Origin: JAEUHO01 sp046350655
GTDB taxonomy: Bacteria; Planctomycetota; PLA2; JAEUHO01
Direction of reading: 5' to 3'
Assembly (NCBI GenBank): GCA_046350655.1
Contig: JAXMAB010000005.1
Coordinates: 372,001 to 436,000 of the forward strand
DNA: 64,000 nucleotides
The notes under the pieces were generated by a model that was given only the letters and a program-made list of their open reading frames with translations, had not been told where the DNA came from and did no database searches. The translations under genes and the position numbers were made by a program. This document shows, one piece after another, positions 1-8,438 of the stretch (within the stretch, counting starts at the first letter, position 1; every line of letters begins with the position of its first letter).

Positions 1-1493
1 GGCGGCTGGATGACGGCGCCGAGGCCGCCGTCGATGAGCTGGCTGAACTGGTTGAGCTGGCACCAGACCGACGCCCCGTCCGGGTGCCAGGCCATTTCGT
101 TGAGGCCGTAGACGCCGCCGAGGTCCTGCTCGACGGCCGCGCCGCCCGCGACGACGTCCGTCCCGAAGAACGTCGAGGGGAGCTGGTTGCCGCCCGCCGG
201 AAGGACGACGAACCCCGTCGACCGGACGTACGCGACGTGCGCGGTCCCCGGGTTCGCCGCGGTGAAGTCGTCGCCGACCGCGGCGTCGAGGAGCTGCGAC
301 GGCGCCGTCCAGAGCGTCGCGAGGTTGTCGCCGTCCCGGTCGATCCGCCGCAGCAGGAGGCCGTCCACGAACGTGATCCCCGACGAGTCCGGGAGCCAGC
401 GCGGCATGGGGCTCTGGAACCCGTTCGGCAGCACCGGCAGGTCGCCGCCGAGGAGCGCCCCCGTGGACGTCGAGACGACGTTGAGGACGTGGAAGCCCTC
501 GAACGCGTCCTCGTACCGCAGCATCGCCATGGAGCCGTCGGGCGACACGCGGACGTCGATCAGGAACATGTCGAACGGGCCGTCGCGGAGGTTCTCGTGG
601 GCCGCGCCGCCGATGTCCGCGTCGGCGAAGACGTGCTGGAAGCCCTTCGAGAAGACCTCGTGGGCGTAGAAGAGGTTCGTCGGCTGCCCGGGGAACCACC
701 CGTGGAGCGAGTCGGACGTCAGGATCGAGAGGTCGGGGTCGTTGGCGAAGACCTCCGTGCCGTCGAGCACGTCCACCGCGAGGATCGACGTCGACTCGGT
801 CATCGAGTCGGAGCGGAGGAAGCTCACGTACCGGCCGTCGCCCGACGCGATGTACGAGAACGCATCGCTCGTGTTCGGGACGAGGACGGGCGACGTCGCG
901 CCGGTGCTGTCGCCGCGGTAGAGGTCGGAGAGGCCGCGGAACCCCGCGCCCGCCACGAGCGGCGCCGCCGCCACGACGAAGTCGAGGTTCTGCGTCCGCA
1001 CGCCCACGCCGATGTGGCCCAGCTCGCCGTAGAAGACGTCCTCGAAGCAGTGCGCGACCGTGTCGTGGTTCGCGCTCGGGCGCACGCGCATCAGCTGCGC
1101 GACGTCGTCCCACTCGAGGAGCACGAGGTCGGCGAGGGTCGCGCCGGGCGGCACGTCGGCGGGGTCGTAGCAGATGCGGACGACGCACGGCTGCGCGAGC
1201 AGGTGGCCGAGGGGCCCGATGCAGTGCAGGCCCGGGATGTAGTCCACGGGGCCGGCGGCCGGGTCGATCGGCAGCGGGTCGGGTTGCGGCAGGATCGCGA
1301 TCGAGAGGTCGGTCAGCAGCGCGCCCGGCGCGATGACGAGCGTGACGGGCCCCGCGGCCACGGTCCCGCCCGCCGGCCCGATCACGCCCCGGTAGATCGG
1401 GTCGGTGTGCGTGCTGTAGGTGCCGCAAGCGGCGAGGAACAGGGCGAAGAGCGTCGCAACGACGCCCCGCCCGGCGGGGAGCCGGGTGCGCAT
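1..1493 (-). CDS. Lipoprotein with propeller-type repeats, C-terminus beyond window
   Basis: An open minus-strand frame starts with ATG at 1493 and runs off the left edge, so about 497 residues are visible. The N-terminus is a lipoprotein signal: basic MRTR, a hydrophobic stretch, and lipobox L20-A-A-C23. Residues about 35-65 (GGTVAAGPVTLVIAPGALL) resemble a ZU5-like beta module. The rest has repeated beta-strand segments ending in phrases such as SPDGSMAMLRY and WLPDSSGITFVD, the pattern of PD40/TolB-type beta-propeller blades. It is probably anchored in the periplasm or outer membrane. The substrate cannot be read from sequence. The next gene upstream on this strand (mog) ends 61 bp before it, so cotranscription is possible. 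Reading-frame and lipobox support are strong; function is unknown. Confidence 0.75.
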   Translation of the reverse strand, partial: MRTRLPAGRGVVATLFALFLAACGTYSTHTDPIYRGVIGPAGGTVAAGPVTLVIAPGALLTDLSIAILPQPDPLPIDPAAGPVDYIPGLHCIGPLGHLLAQPCVVRICYDPADVPPGATLADLVLLEWDDVAQLMRVRPSANHDTVAHCFEDVFYGELGHIGVGVRTQNLDFVVAAAPLVAGAGFRGLSDLYRGDSTGATSPVLVPNTSDAFSYIASGDGRYVSFLRSDSMTESTSILAVDVLDGTEVFANDPDLSILTSDSLHGWFPGQPTNLFYAHEVFSKGFQHVFADADIGGAAHENLRDGPFDMFLIDVRVSPDGSMAMLRYEDAFEGFHVLNVVSTSTGALLGGDLPVLPNGFQSPMPRWLPDSSGITFVDGLLLRRIDRDGDNLATLWTAPSQLLDAAVGDDFTAANPGTAHVAYVRSTGFVVLPAGGNQLPSTFFGTDVVAGGAAVEQDLGGVYGLNEMAWHPDGASVWCQLNQFSQLIDGGLGAVIQP

Positions 1494-1535
1494 GGGGGGA
1501 CCTCCGAGCCATGCATCCTACGCCGCGGCGGCGGC

Positions 1536-1545
1536 CGGGCCTCGC
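1536..1545. repeat. Intergenic GCGAGGCCCG-family repeat
   Basis: CGGGCCTCGC, the complement of the GCGAGGCCCG core, lies in the 61-bp gap between mog and the lipoprotein gene. See the perfect 32-bp palindrome at 42553 for the family description. Confidence 0.5.
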
Positions 1546-1554
1546 GTCCCCCGG

Positions 1555-2085
1555 TCAGGCGACCGGTCCCCCCCCGTGACCGGTCCCCCCGTGCGACGCG
1601 TCCGGCACGGGCCCGCGGAGGAGGTCGACGAGGTGCGGGACGACCCCCGCGACGAACTCGAACGCCTCGACCGCGCCCTCGGGTCGGCCCGGGAGGTTGA
1701 GGACGAGGGACGTGCCCGCGGTCCCCGCGACCGCGCGGCTGCCGAGGGCCTTGACGGTGCGCTCGGCGCTCCGGCGGCGGATCTCCTCCGTCAGCCCGGG
1801 GACCTCCTTCTCGATCACGTCGCGCGTGGCCTCGGGGGTGACGTCGCGCGGGGCCACGCCGGTGCCGCCGGTGGTGAGGAGGAGGCCGAACGCCCCCACC
1901 CGCGCCCGCAGCACCGCCGCGATCTCGGCCCGCTCGTCGGGCACGACGACGACCTCGTCGAGCGCGAAGCCGCGCGCCGCGAGCACCGGGCGCAGGAGCG
2001 CGGCGGTCGCGTCGGGGCGGGTGCCGGCGGCGGCGCGGTCGGACACGACGACGAGGACGGTCCGGATCGGGGTCGCTCGGCTCAC
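1555..2085 (-). CDS. mog: Molybdopterin adenylyltransferase / MoaB-Mog family
   Basis: This 176-aa protein is of the MoCF (MoaB/Mog) family, which adenylylates molybdopterin before metal insertion in molybdenum cofactor synthesis. The sequence shows the N-terminal strand VLVVVSDRAAAGTRPD, the signature LLTTGGTGVAPRDVTPEAT at about residues 68-86, and the later NLPGRPEGAVEAF segment typical of the ligand-binding loop. The length is normal. The chosen start is GTG at 2085, because it overlaps the TGA of the upstream gene as GTGA, implying translational coupling. The C-terminal tail DASHGGTGHGGGPVA is low complexity. MoaB and Mog cannot be separated with certainty from this sequence. The molybdoenzyme served is not in the window. 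Confidence 0.85.
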   Translation of the reverse strand: MSRATPIRTVLVVVSDRAAAGTRPDATAALLRPVLAARGFALDEVVVVPDERAEIAAVLRARVGAFGLLLTTGGTGVAPRDVTPEATRDVIEKEVPGLTEEIRRRSAERTVKALGSRAVAGTAGTSLVLNLPGRPEGAVEAFEFVAGVVPHLVDLLRGPVPDASHGGTGHGGGPVA

Positions 2086-3299
2086 GCGTCGTCCTCCTCG
2101 GGCATCGGCACGATGCCCTGCTCGCGCAGGCGGGCGAGCACCCACGCGTACTCCTTCGCGAGGGAGGCCACGAGGCCGCCCGCGCGCACCTCGGGCGGCA
2201 GGCCGTCGAACGTGTAGGTCTCGATCTCGAGGTGCGACGTGAGGCCCGGGCGCGCGACGGCACGCAAGGCCCGCGCGAGCACGGGCTGCGTCGTGCGGAG
2301 CGGCGGCGTCAGCGCCTCGAGGTGGACGGGCACGTGGCAGTGGACGCGCCACGGGCCCGCCGCGGCCCACGCCGCCGCGTCGGGGCCGGTGAGGACCTCG
2401 GGCAGGTCGGCGGCGCGGCGCACCGGCGTGGTCCCGCCTCCGGCGGCGACCTGGTGGAGCCATCGGCCCTCGTCGAACCGGGCGACGGCGGCGCGGTGCG
2501 CGGACGACGACGGGTCGGGCACCACGAGCGCGCAGGACAGCTGCACCTTCGCGACGGCGATCCCGGCCGCCGCGAGCGCCGCGAGGCCCGCCTCGGGGTC
2601 CTCGCCCTCGACGGCCTGGTGGCAGACGTCGTAGCAGACGCCGAGGTGGGCACGGGCGCGCGGGGCCGCGTCGAGGGCGGCGGCGAGCGGGCCCGCGAAG
2701 AACGCGACGGCCTCGTCGGTGGTCTCGAGCGTGCAGAGCGGCTCGGGCTCGAGCGCGAGGCGCACGCGGACGCCCGTCTCGTCGGCGAGGTCGGCGAGGG
2801 CGGACGCGGTGGCGACGAGCCGGCGCGCCGCCGCCGACGCGAGGCCCGCGCCGCCGCCGAAGGGCTTGAACGACAGCGGCGAGGTCGAGAGCGACACCTC
2901 GGCGCCCGGCGCCGACCACGCGGCGAGCACCCGCGCGAAGCCGACGGTGTACGCCTCGCGCGCGGGGTCGTCCCAGGTCGGCCGGTAGACCGACGCCTTG
3001 GTGCCGGCGTCGTGGAACGCGCCGACGACGAACGCGTTGCCGGTGAACGGGACGAGGTCCTGGGCGCGCAGGAGGTCGCCGAGCAGCCGACAGCGCTCGT
3101 CGTCCTCGAGGAGGGCGTCGACGCCGTCGCGGTCGAGCCGCACCGCGAGCCCGAACGGGCCGTCGACGTCGAGCCGCTCGCGGAGCGGGTCGACGGTGGT
3201 GCGGATCGCCTCCTCGAGCACCTCGGGCGACCCGCCCGGGTGCACGTTCATGCCGTAGGCGAGCCACCGCACGGCGCCGTCGGGGCCGACGAGCCTCAC
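2082..3299 (-). CDS. EboE-like TIM-barrel protein (xylose isomerase-like)
   Basis: The 405-aa product resembles EboE, the sugar-phosphate isomerase/epimerase-like TIM barrel of the ebo (metabolite traffic) gene set. Visible family features are the N-terminal YGMNVHPGGSPEVLEEA, acidic metal-site candidates in LALEPEPLCTLET (about residue 190) and LGVCYDVCHQAVEGEDPE, and SHLEIETYTFDGLP near residue 355. The start is GTG at 3299; the stop overlaps the start of mog by 4 bp. No other ebo genes (EboA, EboB, EboC, EboD or EboF) are seen here, so if the call is right the gene is an orphan of its usual cluster. The family is thought to handle transport or modification of a metabolite, but its reaction is unsettled. 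A generic sugar isomerase is the alternative. Confidence 0.65.
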   Translation of the reverse strand: MRLVGPDGAVRWLAYGMNVHPGGSPEVLEEAIRTTVDPLRERLDVDGPFGLAVRLDRDGVDALLEDDERCRLLGDLLRAQDLVPFTGNAFVVGAFHDAGTKASVYRPTWDDPAREAYTVGFARVLAAWSAPGAEVSLSTSPLSFKPFGGGAGLASAAARRLVATASALADLADETGVRVRLALEPEPLCTLETTDEAVAFFAGPLAAALDAAPRARAHLGVCYDVCHQAVEGEDPEAGLAALAAAGIAVAKVQLSCALVVPDPSSSAHRAAVARFDEGRWLHQVAAGGGTTPVRRAADLPEVLTGPDAAAWAAAGPWRVHCHVPVHLEALTPPLRTTQPVLARALRAVARPGLTSHLEIETYTFDGLPPEVRAGGLVASLAKEYAWVLARLREQGIVPMPEEDDA

Positions 3300-3327
3300 G
3301 TCGCCCCGCCGAGCCGGCGTGCCCGCG

Positions 3328-4455
3328 TCACCAGACGTGCTCGAGGCCGAACCACATGCCGAAGTCGGCGGTGGTCTGCTGGTTCACGATGTTCTCGGTG
3401 AAGCCGATCTCGACGCGCGTGCCCGGCGCGACGTCGGCCTTGACGCCGACCTGCGTGTAGAGCTGGTCCGGCGCGAAGTTCTGGACGTCGGCCGCGAGCG
3501 GTCCGGTGTAGTCGAGCTGCAGCAGGAGGCTCGCCCACGACGCGAAGCGCCACTCGGCGGCGACGAACAGGCTGGTCCGCCACTCGGCGTACCGGATGCC
3601 CTGGTAGGTCGGCTCCTCGTACCACGTCTCGCCGATGCCGCCGAAGAGGTCCCAGCGCGCCGAGAGCCGGTGCGCCGCGACGAGCTGGAGGCCCGCCTCG
3701 ACGCCGTCCGTGTCGAACGGGGCGGAGCCCGTGGGCGCGGTGACGCGGCCGACCGCGGCCATCGACAGGCCGTCGCGCCCGCCGTCCACGAACCGCCAGC
3801 GCGCGATCCCCTCGACGTTGCCGAGCCCGGCGCCCGTCTCGTCGTCGGCGTCGAACGGCGAGCCGTCCTCGAGGAGGCCGTTCACGCGGTACCGGTCGTT
3901 GTCGAAGTCCTTGCGCTTGTTGTCCTTGAACAACCCGGGGATCGAGTTGTGGAACGCGTCGATCACCTCGTCGAGGACGCCGGGCCCGCGCCAGTGGTAC
4001 GGCACGCGCACGCCGAGGTCGAGGGCGCCGGTGACGCCGTGCATGAACGTGGCGTCGAGCGTCCGGGTCTCGCCATCCACGAGGAAGTAGCGGATGCCCG
4101 GGTTCTCGCCCGTGACGTCCTGGCGCCAGCCGAAGGAGTTGCTCCAGTGGAACTGCAGGCGCACCGACGAGCGCCCGCAGCCGAGCGTGTCGGGCGACAT
4201 GGCCGGCAGCGTCAGCCTGGGCTGCGCGAGGACGTACATGTCGCGGACCTCGATCGGACCGCGGCGGACGTCGCACCGCGGGTCGCACGGGTCGCGCGGC
4301 GGAGCGCACGGGGTGCAGGGTGCGCAGGGGTCGCAGGGGTTCGCGGGCATCCCCGCGGGACCGGGACGGTAGCGGACGGCGTCGTCCGCGCGGGAGGGGC
4401 CGGCGGCGGCGAGGGCCACGAGCCCGGCCGCGATCGGGGCGAGGAGTCGGTGCAC
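3328..4455 (-). CDS. DUF3187 family secreted outer-membrane-type protein
   Basis: The product has 375 aa counted from GTG at 4455. That start is preferred over longer ones because GGAGG precedes it at good spacing and it begins a clean signal peptide (HRLLAPIAAGLVALAAAG then SRADD). After a Pro/Cys-rich stretch (CDPCAPCTPCAPPRDPCDP, residues about 40-58) the chain matches DUF3187: repeated amphipathic strands, FLVDGETRTLDATFMHGV, DLGVRVPYHW, LDEVIDAFHNSIPGL, and a C-terminus ending GMWFGLEHVW. The family is predicted to form a beta-barrel or beta-sheet envelope protein of unknown role. The Cys-rich insert is unusual and could form disulfides or a metal site. It lies 28 bp upstream of the eboE-like gene. 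Confidence 0.75.
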   Translation of the reverse strand: MHRLLAPIAAGLVALAAAGPSRADDAVRYRPGPAGMPANPCDPCAPCTPCAPPRDPCDPRCDVRRGPIEVRDMYVLAQPRLTLPAMSPDTLGCGRSSVRLQFHWSNSFGWRQDVTGENPGIRYFLVDGETRTLDATFMHGVTGALDLGVRVPYHWRGPGVLDEVIDAFHNSIPGLFKDNKRKDFDNDRYRVNGLLEDGSPFDADDETGAGLGNVEGIARWRFVDGGRDGLSMAAVGRVTAPTGSAPFDTDGVEAGLQLVAAHRLSARWDLFGGIGETWYEEPTYQGIRYAEWRTSLFVAAEWRFASWASLLLQLDYTGPLAADVQNFAPDQLYTQVGVKADVAPGTRVEIGFTENIVNQQTTADFGMWFGLEHVW

Positions 4456-4520
4456 GTCACGAGCCTCCGGACGTCCGGCGCACCCTACCATGGGCCCGGT
4501 CGCCCCCCGGAGCCCCCCCG

Positions 4521-4865
4521 ATGCCGTTCCCGTTCCGCCGCCACGTCTTCGTCTGCCAGAACGAGCGCGCCGCCGACGACCCCCGCGGTTGCTGCAACGC
4601 CCGGGGCGCCGGCGCGGTGCTCGAGGCGTTCAAGGTCGCGCTCAAGGCCCGCGGGCTCGCCGGCGAGATCCGGGCGCAGAAGGCCGGCTGCCTCGACGCC
4701 TGCGCGATGGGCGCCGCGGTCGTCGTCTATCCCGACGGCATCTGGTACGGCAAGGTCACGCCCGCCGACGTCCCCGAGATCCTCGAGGAGCACCTCGTGC
4801 ACGGCCGTCCCGTCGAGCGCCTGGTCGTGGGCCGCACCCCCGCTCGCGGAACGACGGGGTCGTAG
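4521..4865 (+). CDS. [2Fe-2S] ferredoxin, thioredoxin-like fold
   Basis: This is a 114-aa protein of the thioredoxin-like [2Fe-2S] family. The cysteines are arranged as in that family: HVFVCQNERAADDPRGCC (residues about 8-25) and KAGCLDACAMGAAVVVYPDG (about 55-74), followed by WYGKVTPADVPEI. It is likely a small soluble electron carrier; the partner is not evident. The ATG at 4521 is preceded by a run of seven C rather than a close Shine-Dalgarno. The last codons (GTTGS then TAG) fall inside the first copy of a palindromic repeat (4848-4876), so the C-terminus seems to have been shaped by that repeat. It is a lone plus-strand gene, convergent with the glycosyltransferase. Confidence 0.8.
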   Translation: MPFPFRRHVFVCQNERAADDPRGCCNARGAGAVLEAFKVALKARGLAGEIRAQKAGCLDACAMGAAVVVYPDGIWYGKVTPADVPEILEEHLVHGRPVERLVVGRTPARGTTGS

Positions 4866-4909
4866 CCCTCTGTTCCACCTGGAACCACGGGGTCGGAGCC
4901 CGTTGTTCC
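4848..4909. repeat. Two tandem 29-bp palindromes (GGAAC...GTTCC)
   Basis: There are two copies, 4848-4876 and 4881-4909, with period 33. The second reads as nested arms GGAAC, ACGGG, a 7-nt loop, CCCGT, GTTCC, which can fold into a stem of ten pairs with one mismatch. The first copy differs at a few positions and contains the TAG stop of the ferredoxin gene. They sit between convergent genes, so a bidirectional terminator or REP-like element is plausible. Confidence 0.6.
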
Positions 4910-4928
4910 ACCGACGCGCCGGCTGGGG

Positions 4929-6104
4929 TCAGGCGCGGGGGGCGAGGCGGGGCGCGCCGTGGGGCGGGAGGGGGACCGCCACCGTCGGATGGACGCGCTC
5001 GGCGATCCGGTCGGCGACGAGGTCGGCGGCGTCCGGACGGCCCATCGCCCGCGCACGGGCGGCCATCGCCCGCAGGTCGTCGGGGCGCGCGAGGAGGCGG
5101 ACGACGTGCCAACGCACCTCCTCGGGGGTCGGCGCCTTCACGCCGCCGCCGCCCGCGAGCAGCGCGTCGGCGTTGCGTTCCTCCTGCCCCGCGATCGCGT
5201 GCGAGACGACGAACGGCCGGCCCACCGCGAGGCACTCCGACATCGTGAGCCCGCCGCTCTTGCCCACGACGAGGTCGGCGACGGTCATCAGGTCCGGCAC
5301 GTCGTCGCGGAACCCGAGCACGTGCAGCGTGCCGCCCTCGGGCCGCGGGAGGTCGGCGATGCGCCGCGCGAGCCGGACGTTGCGGCCGCAGACGGCGACG
5401 ACCTGCACGTCGGGACGGTCCTGCCAGATGCCGAGGATCGAGGCGGCCATGGGCCCGGGCGCGAACCCGCCCGAGAGGAAGAGGACCGTCGGCCGCGCGG
5501 GGTCGAGGCCGAGGCGCGCGCGGATCGCGACCGGGTCGCGGCGCGCGCGGAACCCCGCGTCGATCGGGATGCCGGTCACGTGGATCCGGTCGAACGGGAC
5601 GGCGAAGCGGTAGGCGAGCCGGGCGCGCACGAGGTCGCTCGCGACGTAGTACTGCTCCACCTCGGGCTGCCACCAGATGCGGTGCGCGTCGTGGTCGGTG
5701 ATCACGGTGTGCAGCGGCACCTTCGTCCAGCCCTTGCGGTGGGCCCACGCGAACAGCTCGGGCGGCAAGAACTGCGTCGAGACGACGAGGTCGGGCCGCC
5801 ACGCGATCGACTCGCGGAGGAACCGCCGGCCGGCCCAGACCGACAGGAGGTGGCCGAGGGCGGTCGTCTTGCGGTCGGTGTCCTCGTACATCGCGCGCCA
5901 GACGAGCGGATGGCGGTCGACGAGGCGGACGTACCCCGCCTTGTAGGTGTGGCCGTGCCACCGCGGCAGCCGCGTGATGACGTCGACCTCGGCGAGGTCG
6001 ATCGTCGGGTGCCGCGCGCGCAGCGCCGCCGCGATCGCCGCCGAGGCGCGCGCATGCCCGTTCCCCGCGGAGGCGGTGACGAGCAGGACGCGGGGGAACG
6101 CCAC
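4929..6104 (-). CDS. MGDG synthase / diacylglycerol glycosyltransferase family
   Basis: The 391-aa product is a GT28-type, GT-B fold glycosyltransferase of the MGDG synthase/UgtP group, which transfers a sugar from a nucleotide sugar to diacylglycerol at the inner membrane. The N-terminus VLLVTASAGNGHARASAAIAAAL is the lipid-binding MGDG_synth motif. The segments HTVITDHDAHRIWW and VTGIPIDAGF are typical. The C-terminal nucleotide-sugar site is VVGKSGGLTMSECLAVGRPFV with the following GQEERNADAL. The start is GTG at 6104, supported by GGAG 8-9 nt upstream and by the position of the conserved N-terminal strand; the frame is open to 6197 but that extension is not conserved-looking. The product would be a glycolipid replacing phospholipid. 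Whether galactose or glucose is used is not visible. Confidence 0.82.
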   Translation of the reverse strand: MAFPRVLLVTASAGNGHARASAAIAAALRARHPTIDLAEVDVITRLPRWHGHTYKAGYVRLVDRHPLVWRAMYEDTDRKTTALGHLLSVWAGRRFLRESIAWRPDLVVSTQFLPPELFAWAHRKGWTKVPLHTVITDHDAHRIWWQPEVEQYYVASDLVRARLAYRFAVPFDRIHVTGIPIDAGFRARRDPVAIRARLGLDPARPTVLFLSGGFAPGPMAASILGIWQDRPDVQVVAVCGRNVRLARRIADLPRPEGGTLHVLGFRDDVPDLMTVADLVVGKSGGLTMSECLAVGRPFVVSHAIAGQEERNADALLAGGGGVKAPTPEEVRWHVVRLLARPDDLRAMAARARAMGRPDAADLVADRIAERVHPTVAVPLPPHGAPRLAPRA

Positions 6105-6201
6105 GGGCGGGACTCCGGAGGAGCCGTGGAACGTACCACGCTCGCGCCGGACGCCCCGCACAGTCGTCCGAAGAAGACCGCGCGAAGGCCCGGTCAAGCC
6201 G

Positions 6202-8349
6202 TCAGTCGCAGCCGCTGGAGGCCGTGCAGACCGGCGGCGACGCGGGCGCGAGCGGCTGCGTGACCTTGCTGCGGTCGCGGTAGACGGCGACCGCCTTCAG
6301 CCCGAGCCGGAAGGCCTCGAGGAACGTCGCCTCGACGTCCTCCACCGTCGCGTCGGCGGGCAGGTTGACGGTCTTGCTGATCGCGCCGGACACGAACGGC
6401 TGCAGCGCCGCCATCATCGCGAGGTGCGCGCGCGGCGGCAGCGCCGGCCCGCCGGGACGCGTCGGCAGCGCGGTCCGGAACACCTCGGCGTGACCGGGCG
6501 CCAGCCCCGGCGCGCCGTCCACGCCGCCGGTCGCGTCCACGTGCGCGAGGACGGCGGCGGCGGCCGCGGCGTCGTAGCCGAGCGCGTCGAGCGCGGTCGG
6601 CAGGCAGCGCAGCGCGAGCCGCAGCACGCCCCCCTCCGTCAGCGACTTCTCCTGCGCGAGCGCGAGCGCCGGCTCGACGCCGGTCGTGTCGCAGTCCATC
6701 AGGAAGGAGATGGTGCCGGTGGGCGCGATGGCCGTGACCTGCGCGTTCCGCAGGCCGACCGCGGCGGCGCGCGCGGCCGCGTCGTCCCACGCCTCGACCG
6801 CCGCCGCCCGGAGCGCGGCGGGCACGAGCCGCCGGTCGAGGCGGTGCGCGGCGCGGACGTGGCGCGCGAGCACGCGGAGCGCGGGGGCGCGGTTCGCGGC
6901 CCACGCGTCGAACGGCCCGAGGCGCGCCGCGAGCCGCGCGGACGTGCGCGTCGCCTCGCCCCCGACGAGCGCCATGACGCCCGCGGCCAGCGCGCGGCCC
7001 GCGTCGCCGTCGTAGGGCAGCCCGAGGGAGAGGAGCAGCGCGCCGAGGTTCGTCACGCCCAGCCCGAGCGGCCGCAGCCTCGCCGACCGCTCGGCGATCC
7101 GCGGCGTCGGGTACGACGCGTGGCCGACCAGCGTCTCCATCGCGACGACGAGCACGCGCACGGCGGCCGCGAGCCGCTCGACGTCGACGCCGCGGACCGG
7201 GTCGCGGAACGCGAGCACGTTGATCGACGCCAGGTTGCACGCCGTGTCGTCCAGGAACACGAACTCCGCGCACGGGTTCGTGGCGCGGATCGGGCCCGTC
7301 ACCGGGACCGGGTTCCAGCGCTCGATCGTGTCCGCGAACTGCACGCCCGGGTCGCCGCAGTCGTGCGCGGCGCGGGCGGCGGCCCGCAGCAGGTCGCGCG
7401 CGCGGATCCGCGTCGGGCGGCCCGCCGCGGTGCGGGGTCGCAGCGTCCACGCGCCGTCGCGGGCGACCGCGCGCAGGAACGCGTCCGGCAGCCGCACGGA
7501 GTGGTTCTCGTTCTGGAACGCGACGGAGGGCCCGTGCGCCCCGTCGAGCCGGTCGAGGCCGGCCGCGGCGAGGACGCGCGCCCGCGCCTCCTCGATCGCC
7601 TTGCTCTCGACGAACGCGAGCACGTCCGGGTGGTCGGCGTCGAGGATCGCCATCTTCGCGGCGCGGCGCGTGCGCCCGCCGCTCTTCACGGCGCCGGCGA
7701 GCGCGTCGAGCCCGCGCAGGAACGCGACGGGCCCGGCCGCGAGGCCGCCGGTCCGCGTGGGCTCGTTCGACGCGCGCAGCGCGGAGAAGTTCGACCCCGC
7801 GCCGCTCCCGCGGCTGAACACGCGTCCCTCGACGGTGGCCAGCTCGAGGATCGACGGGAGGTGGTCCTCGACCCCGAGGATGAAGCACGCGCTGCACTGC
7901 GGCTGCGCCTCGACGCCGACGTTGAACCACACGGGCGAGTTGAACGACGCGCGCTGCTGCAGCAGCAGCGCCGCGAGCTCGTCCTCGAAGGCCGCGGCGT
8001 CGCCGGCGCCGCCGAGCACGCCGCCCGCGCGGACCCACCCCGCCACGGTCCCGACCACGCGCCCGACGAGGGCGCGCACGCTGCGCTCGCGGGCGGCGGT
8101 GCCGAGGCGCCCCGCGAAGTACCGCGACGCGACGAGGTCGACGGCCTGGTCGCTCCACGTCGACGGGGCCTCGACGCCCCGCTGCTCGAACAACACGCGC
8201 CCCTCCGCGTCCTCGATGCGGGCCGTGCGGCGGCGCCAGGCGACGGCGGCGTACGGGTCGGAGCCCGCGACGGAGAACACCCGCGGGACCGCGAGGCCCG
8301 GCCCGCGCGAGGGGGTGCGACGACGGGCACGGGGGCGGCGGGCCGGCAT
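6202..8349 (-). CDS. nrdJ: Adenosylcobalamin-dependent (class II) ribonucleotide reductase, short form
   Basis: The 715-aa enzyme reduces ribonucleotides to deoxyribonucleotides with a B12 radical and no oxygen requirement. It shows NSPVWFNVGV, the first active-site Cys in QCSACFILG (about residue 145), GSGAGSNFSALR, the N-x-C-x-E catalytic motif in NPCAEFVFLDDTACNLASIN (about 355-375), and APTGTISFLMDCDTTG (about 540-555). It ends PVCTASSGCD, a Cys pair suited to redox relay, but lacks the long C-terminal TSCPD and zinc-ribbon region of the paralogue at 18524. It therefore resembles the NrdJa half of split enzymes; no NrdJb is adjacent. Residues about 12-24 (RGPGLAVPRV) are coded by a copy of the intergenic GCGAGGCCCG repeat. 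The true start may be nearer the GTG at 8280, where similarity to the paralogue begins. Confidence 0.88.
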   Translation of the reverse strand: MPARRPRARRRTPSRGPGLAVPRVFSVAGSDPYAAVAWRRRTARIEDAEGRVLFEQRGVEAPSTWSDQAVDLVASRYFAGRLGTAARERSVRALVGRVVGTVAGWVRAGGVLGGAGDAAAFEDELAALLLQQRASFNSPVWFNVGVEAQPQCSACFILGVEDHLPSILELATVEGRVFSRGSGAGSNFSALRASNEPTRTGGLAAGPVAFLRGLDALAGAVKSGGRTRRAAKMAILDADHPDVLAFVESKAIEEARARVLAAAGLDRLDGAHGPSVAFQNENHSVRLPDAFLRAVARDGAWTLRPRTAAGRPTRIRARDLLRAAARAAHDCGDPGVQFADTIERWNPVPVTGPIRATNPCAEFVFLDDTACNLASINVLAFRDPVRGVDVERLAAAVRVLVVAMETLVGHASYPTPRIAERSARLRPLGLGVTNLGALLLSLGLPYDGDAGRALAAGVMALVGGEATRTSARLAARLGPFDAWAANRAPALRVLARHVRAAHRLDRRLVPAALRAAAVEAWDDAAARAAAVGLRNAQVTAIAPTGTISFLMDCDTTGVEPALALAQEKSLTEGGVLRLALRCLPTALDALGYDAAAAAAVLAHVDATGGVDGAPGLAPGHAEVFRTALPTRPGGPALPPRAHLAMMAALQPFVSGAISKTVNLPADATVEDVEATFLEAFRLGLKAVAVYRDRSKVTQPLAPASPPVCTASSGCD

Positions 8350-8392
8350 CCGCCCATCTTGGCACACAGGCGGCGCGGGCCGCGCGAGCGCA

Positions 8393-8402
8393 CGGGCCTC
8401 GC
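8393..8402. repeat. Intergenic GCGAGGCCCG-family repeat
   Basis: CGGGCCTCGC followed by GGTCCC lies in the gap between the GNAT gene and the short nrdJ. The same extended variant occurs near 25495 and 47631, and inside the N-terminus of the short nrdJ at about 8283-8300. Confidence 0.5.
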
Positions 8403-8438
8403 GGTCCCGGACCCCCGACCGCCCCCCCGCCGCGGCCG

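Noticed and set aside
84..1700. Long plus-strand ORF of 538 aa
   Set aside because: Arg/Val/Glu-rich composition without domain features; it is the antisense frame of the minus-strand lipoprotein.
6194..8365. Minus-strand ORF of 723 aa nearly coincident with the short nrdJ
   Set aside because: Arg/Ala/Pro-rich out-of-frame reading; the neighbouring frame contains all ribonucleotide reductase motifs.
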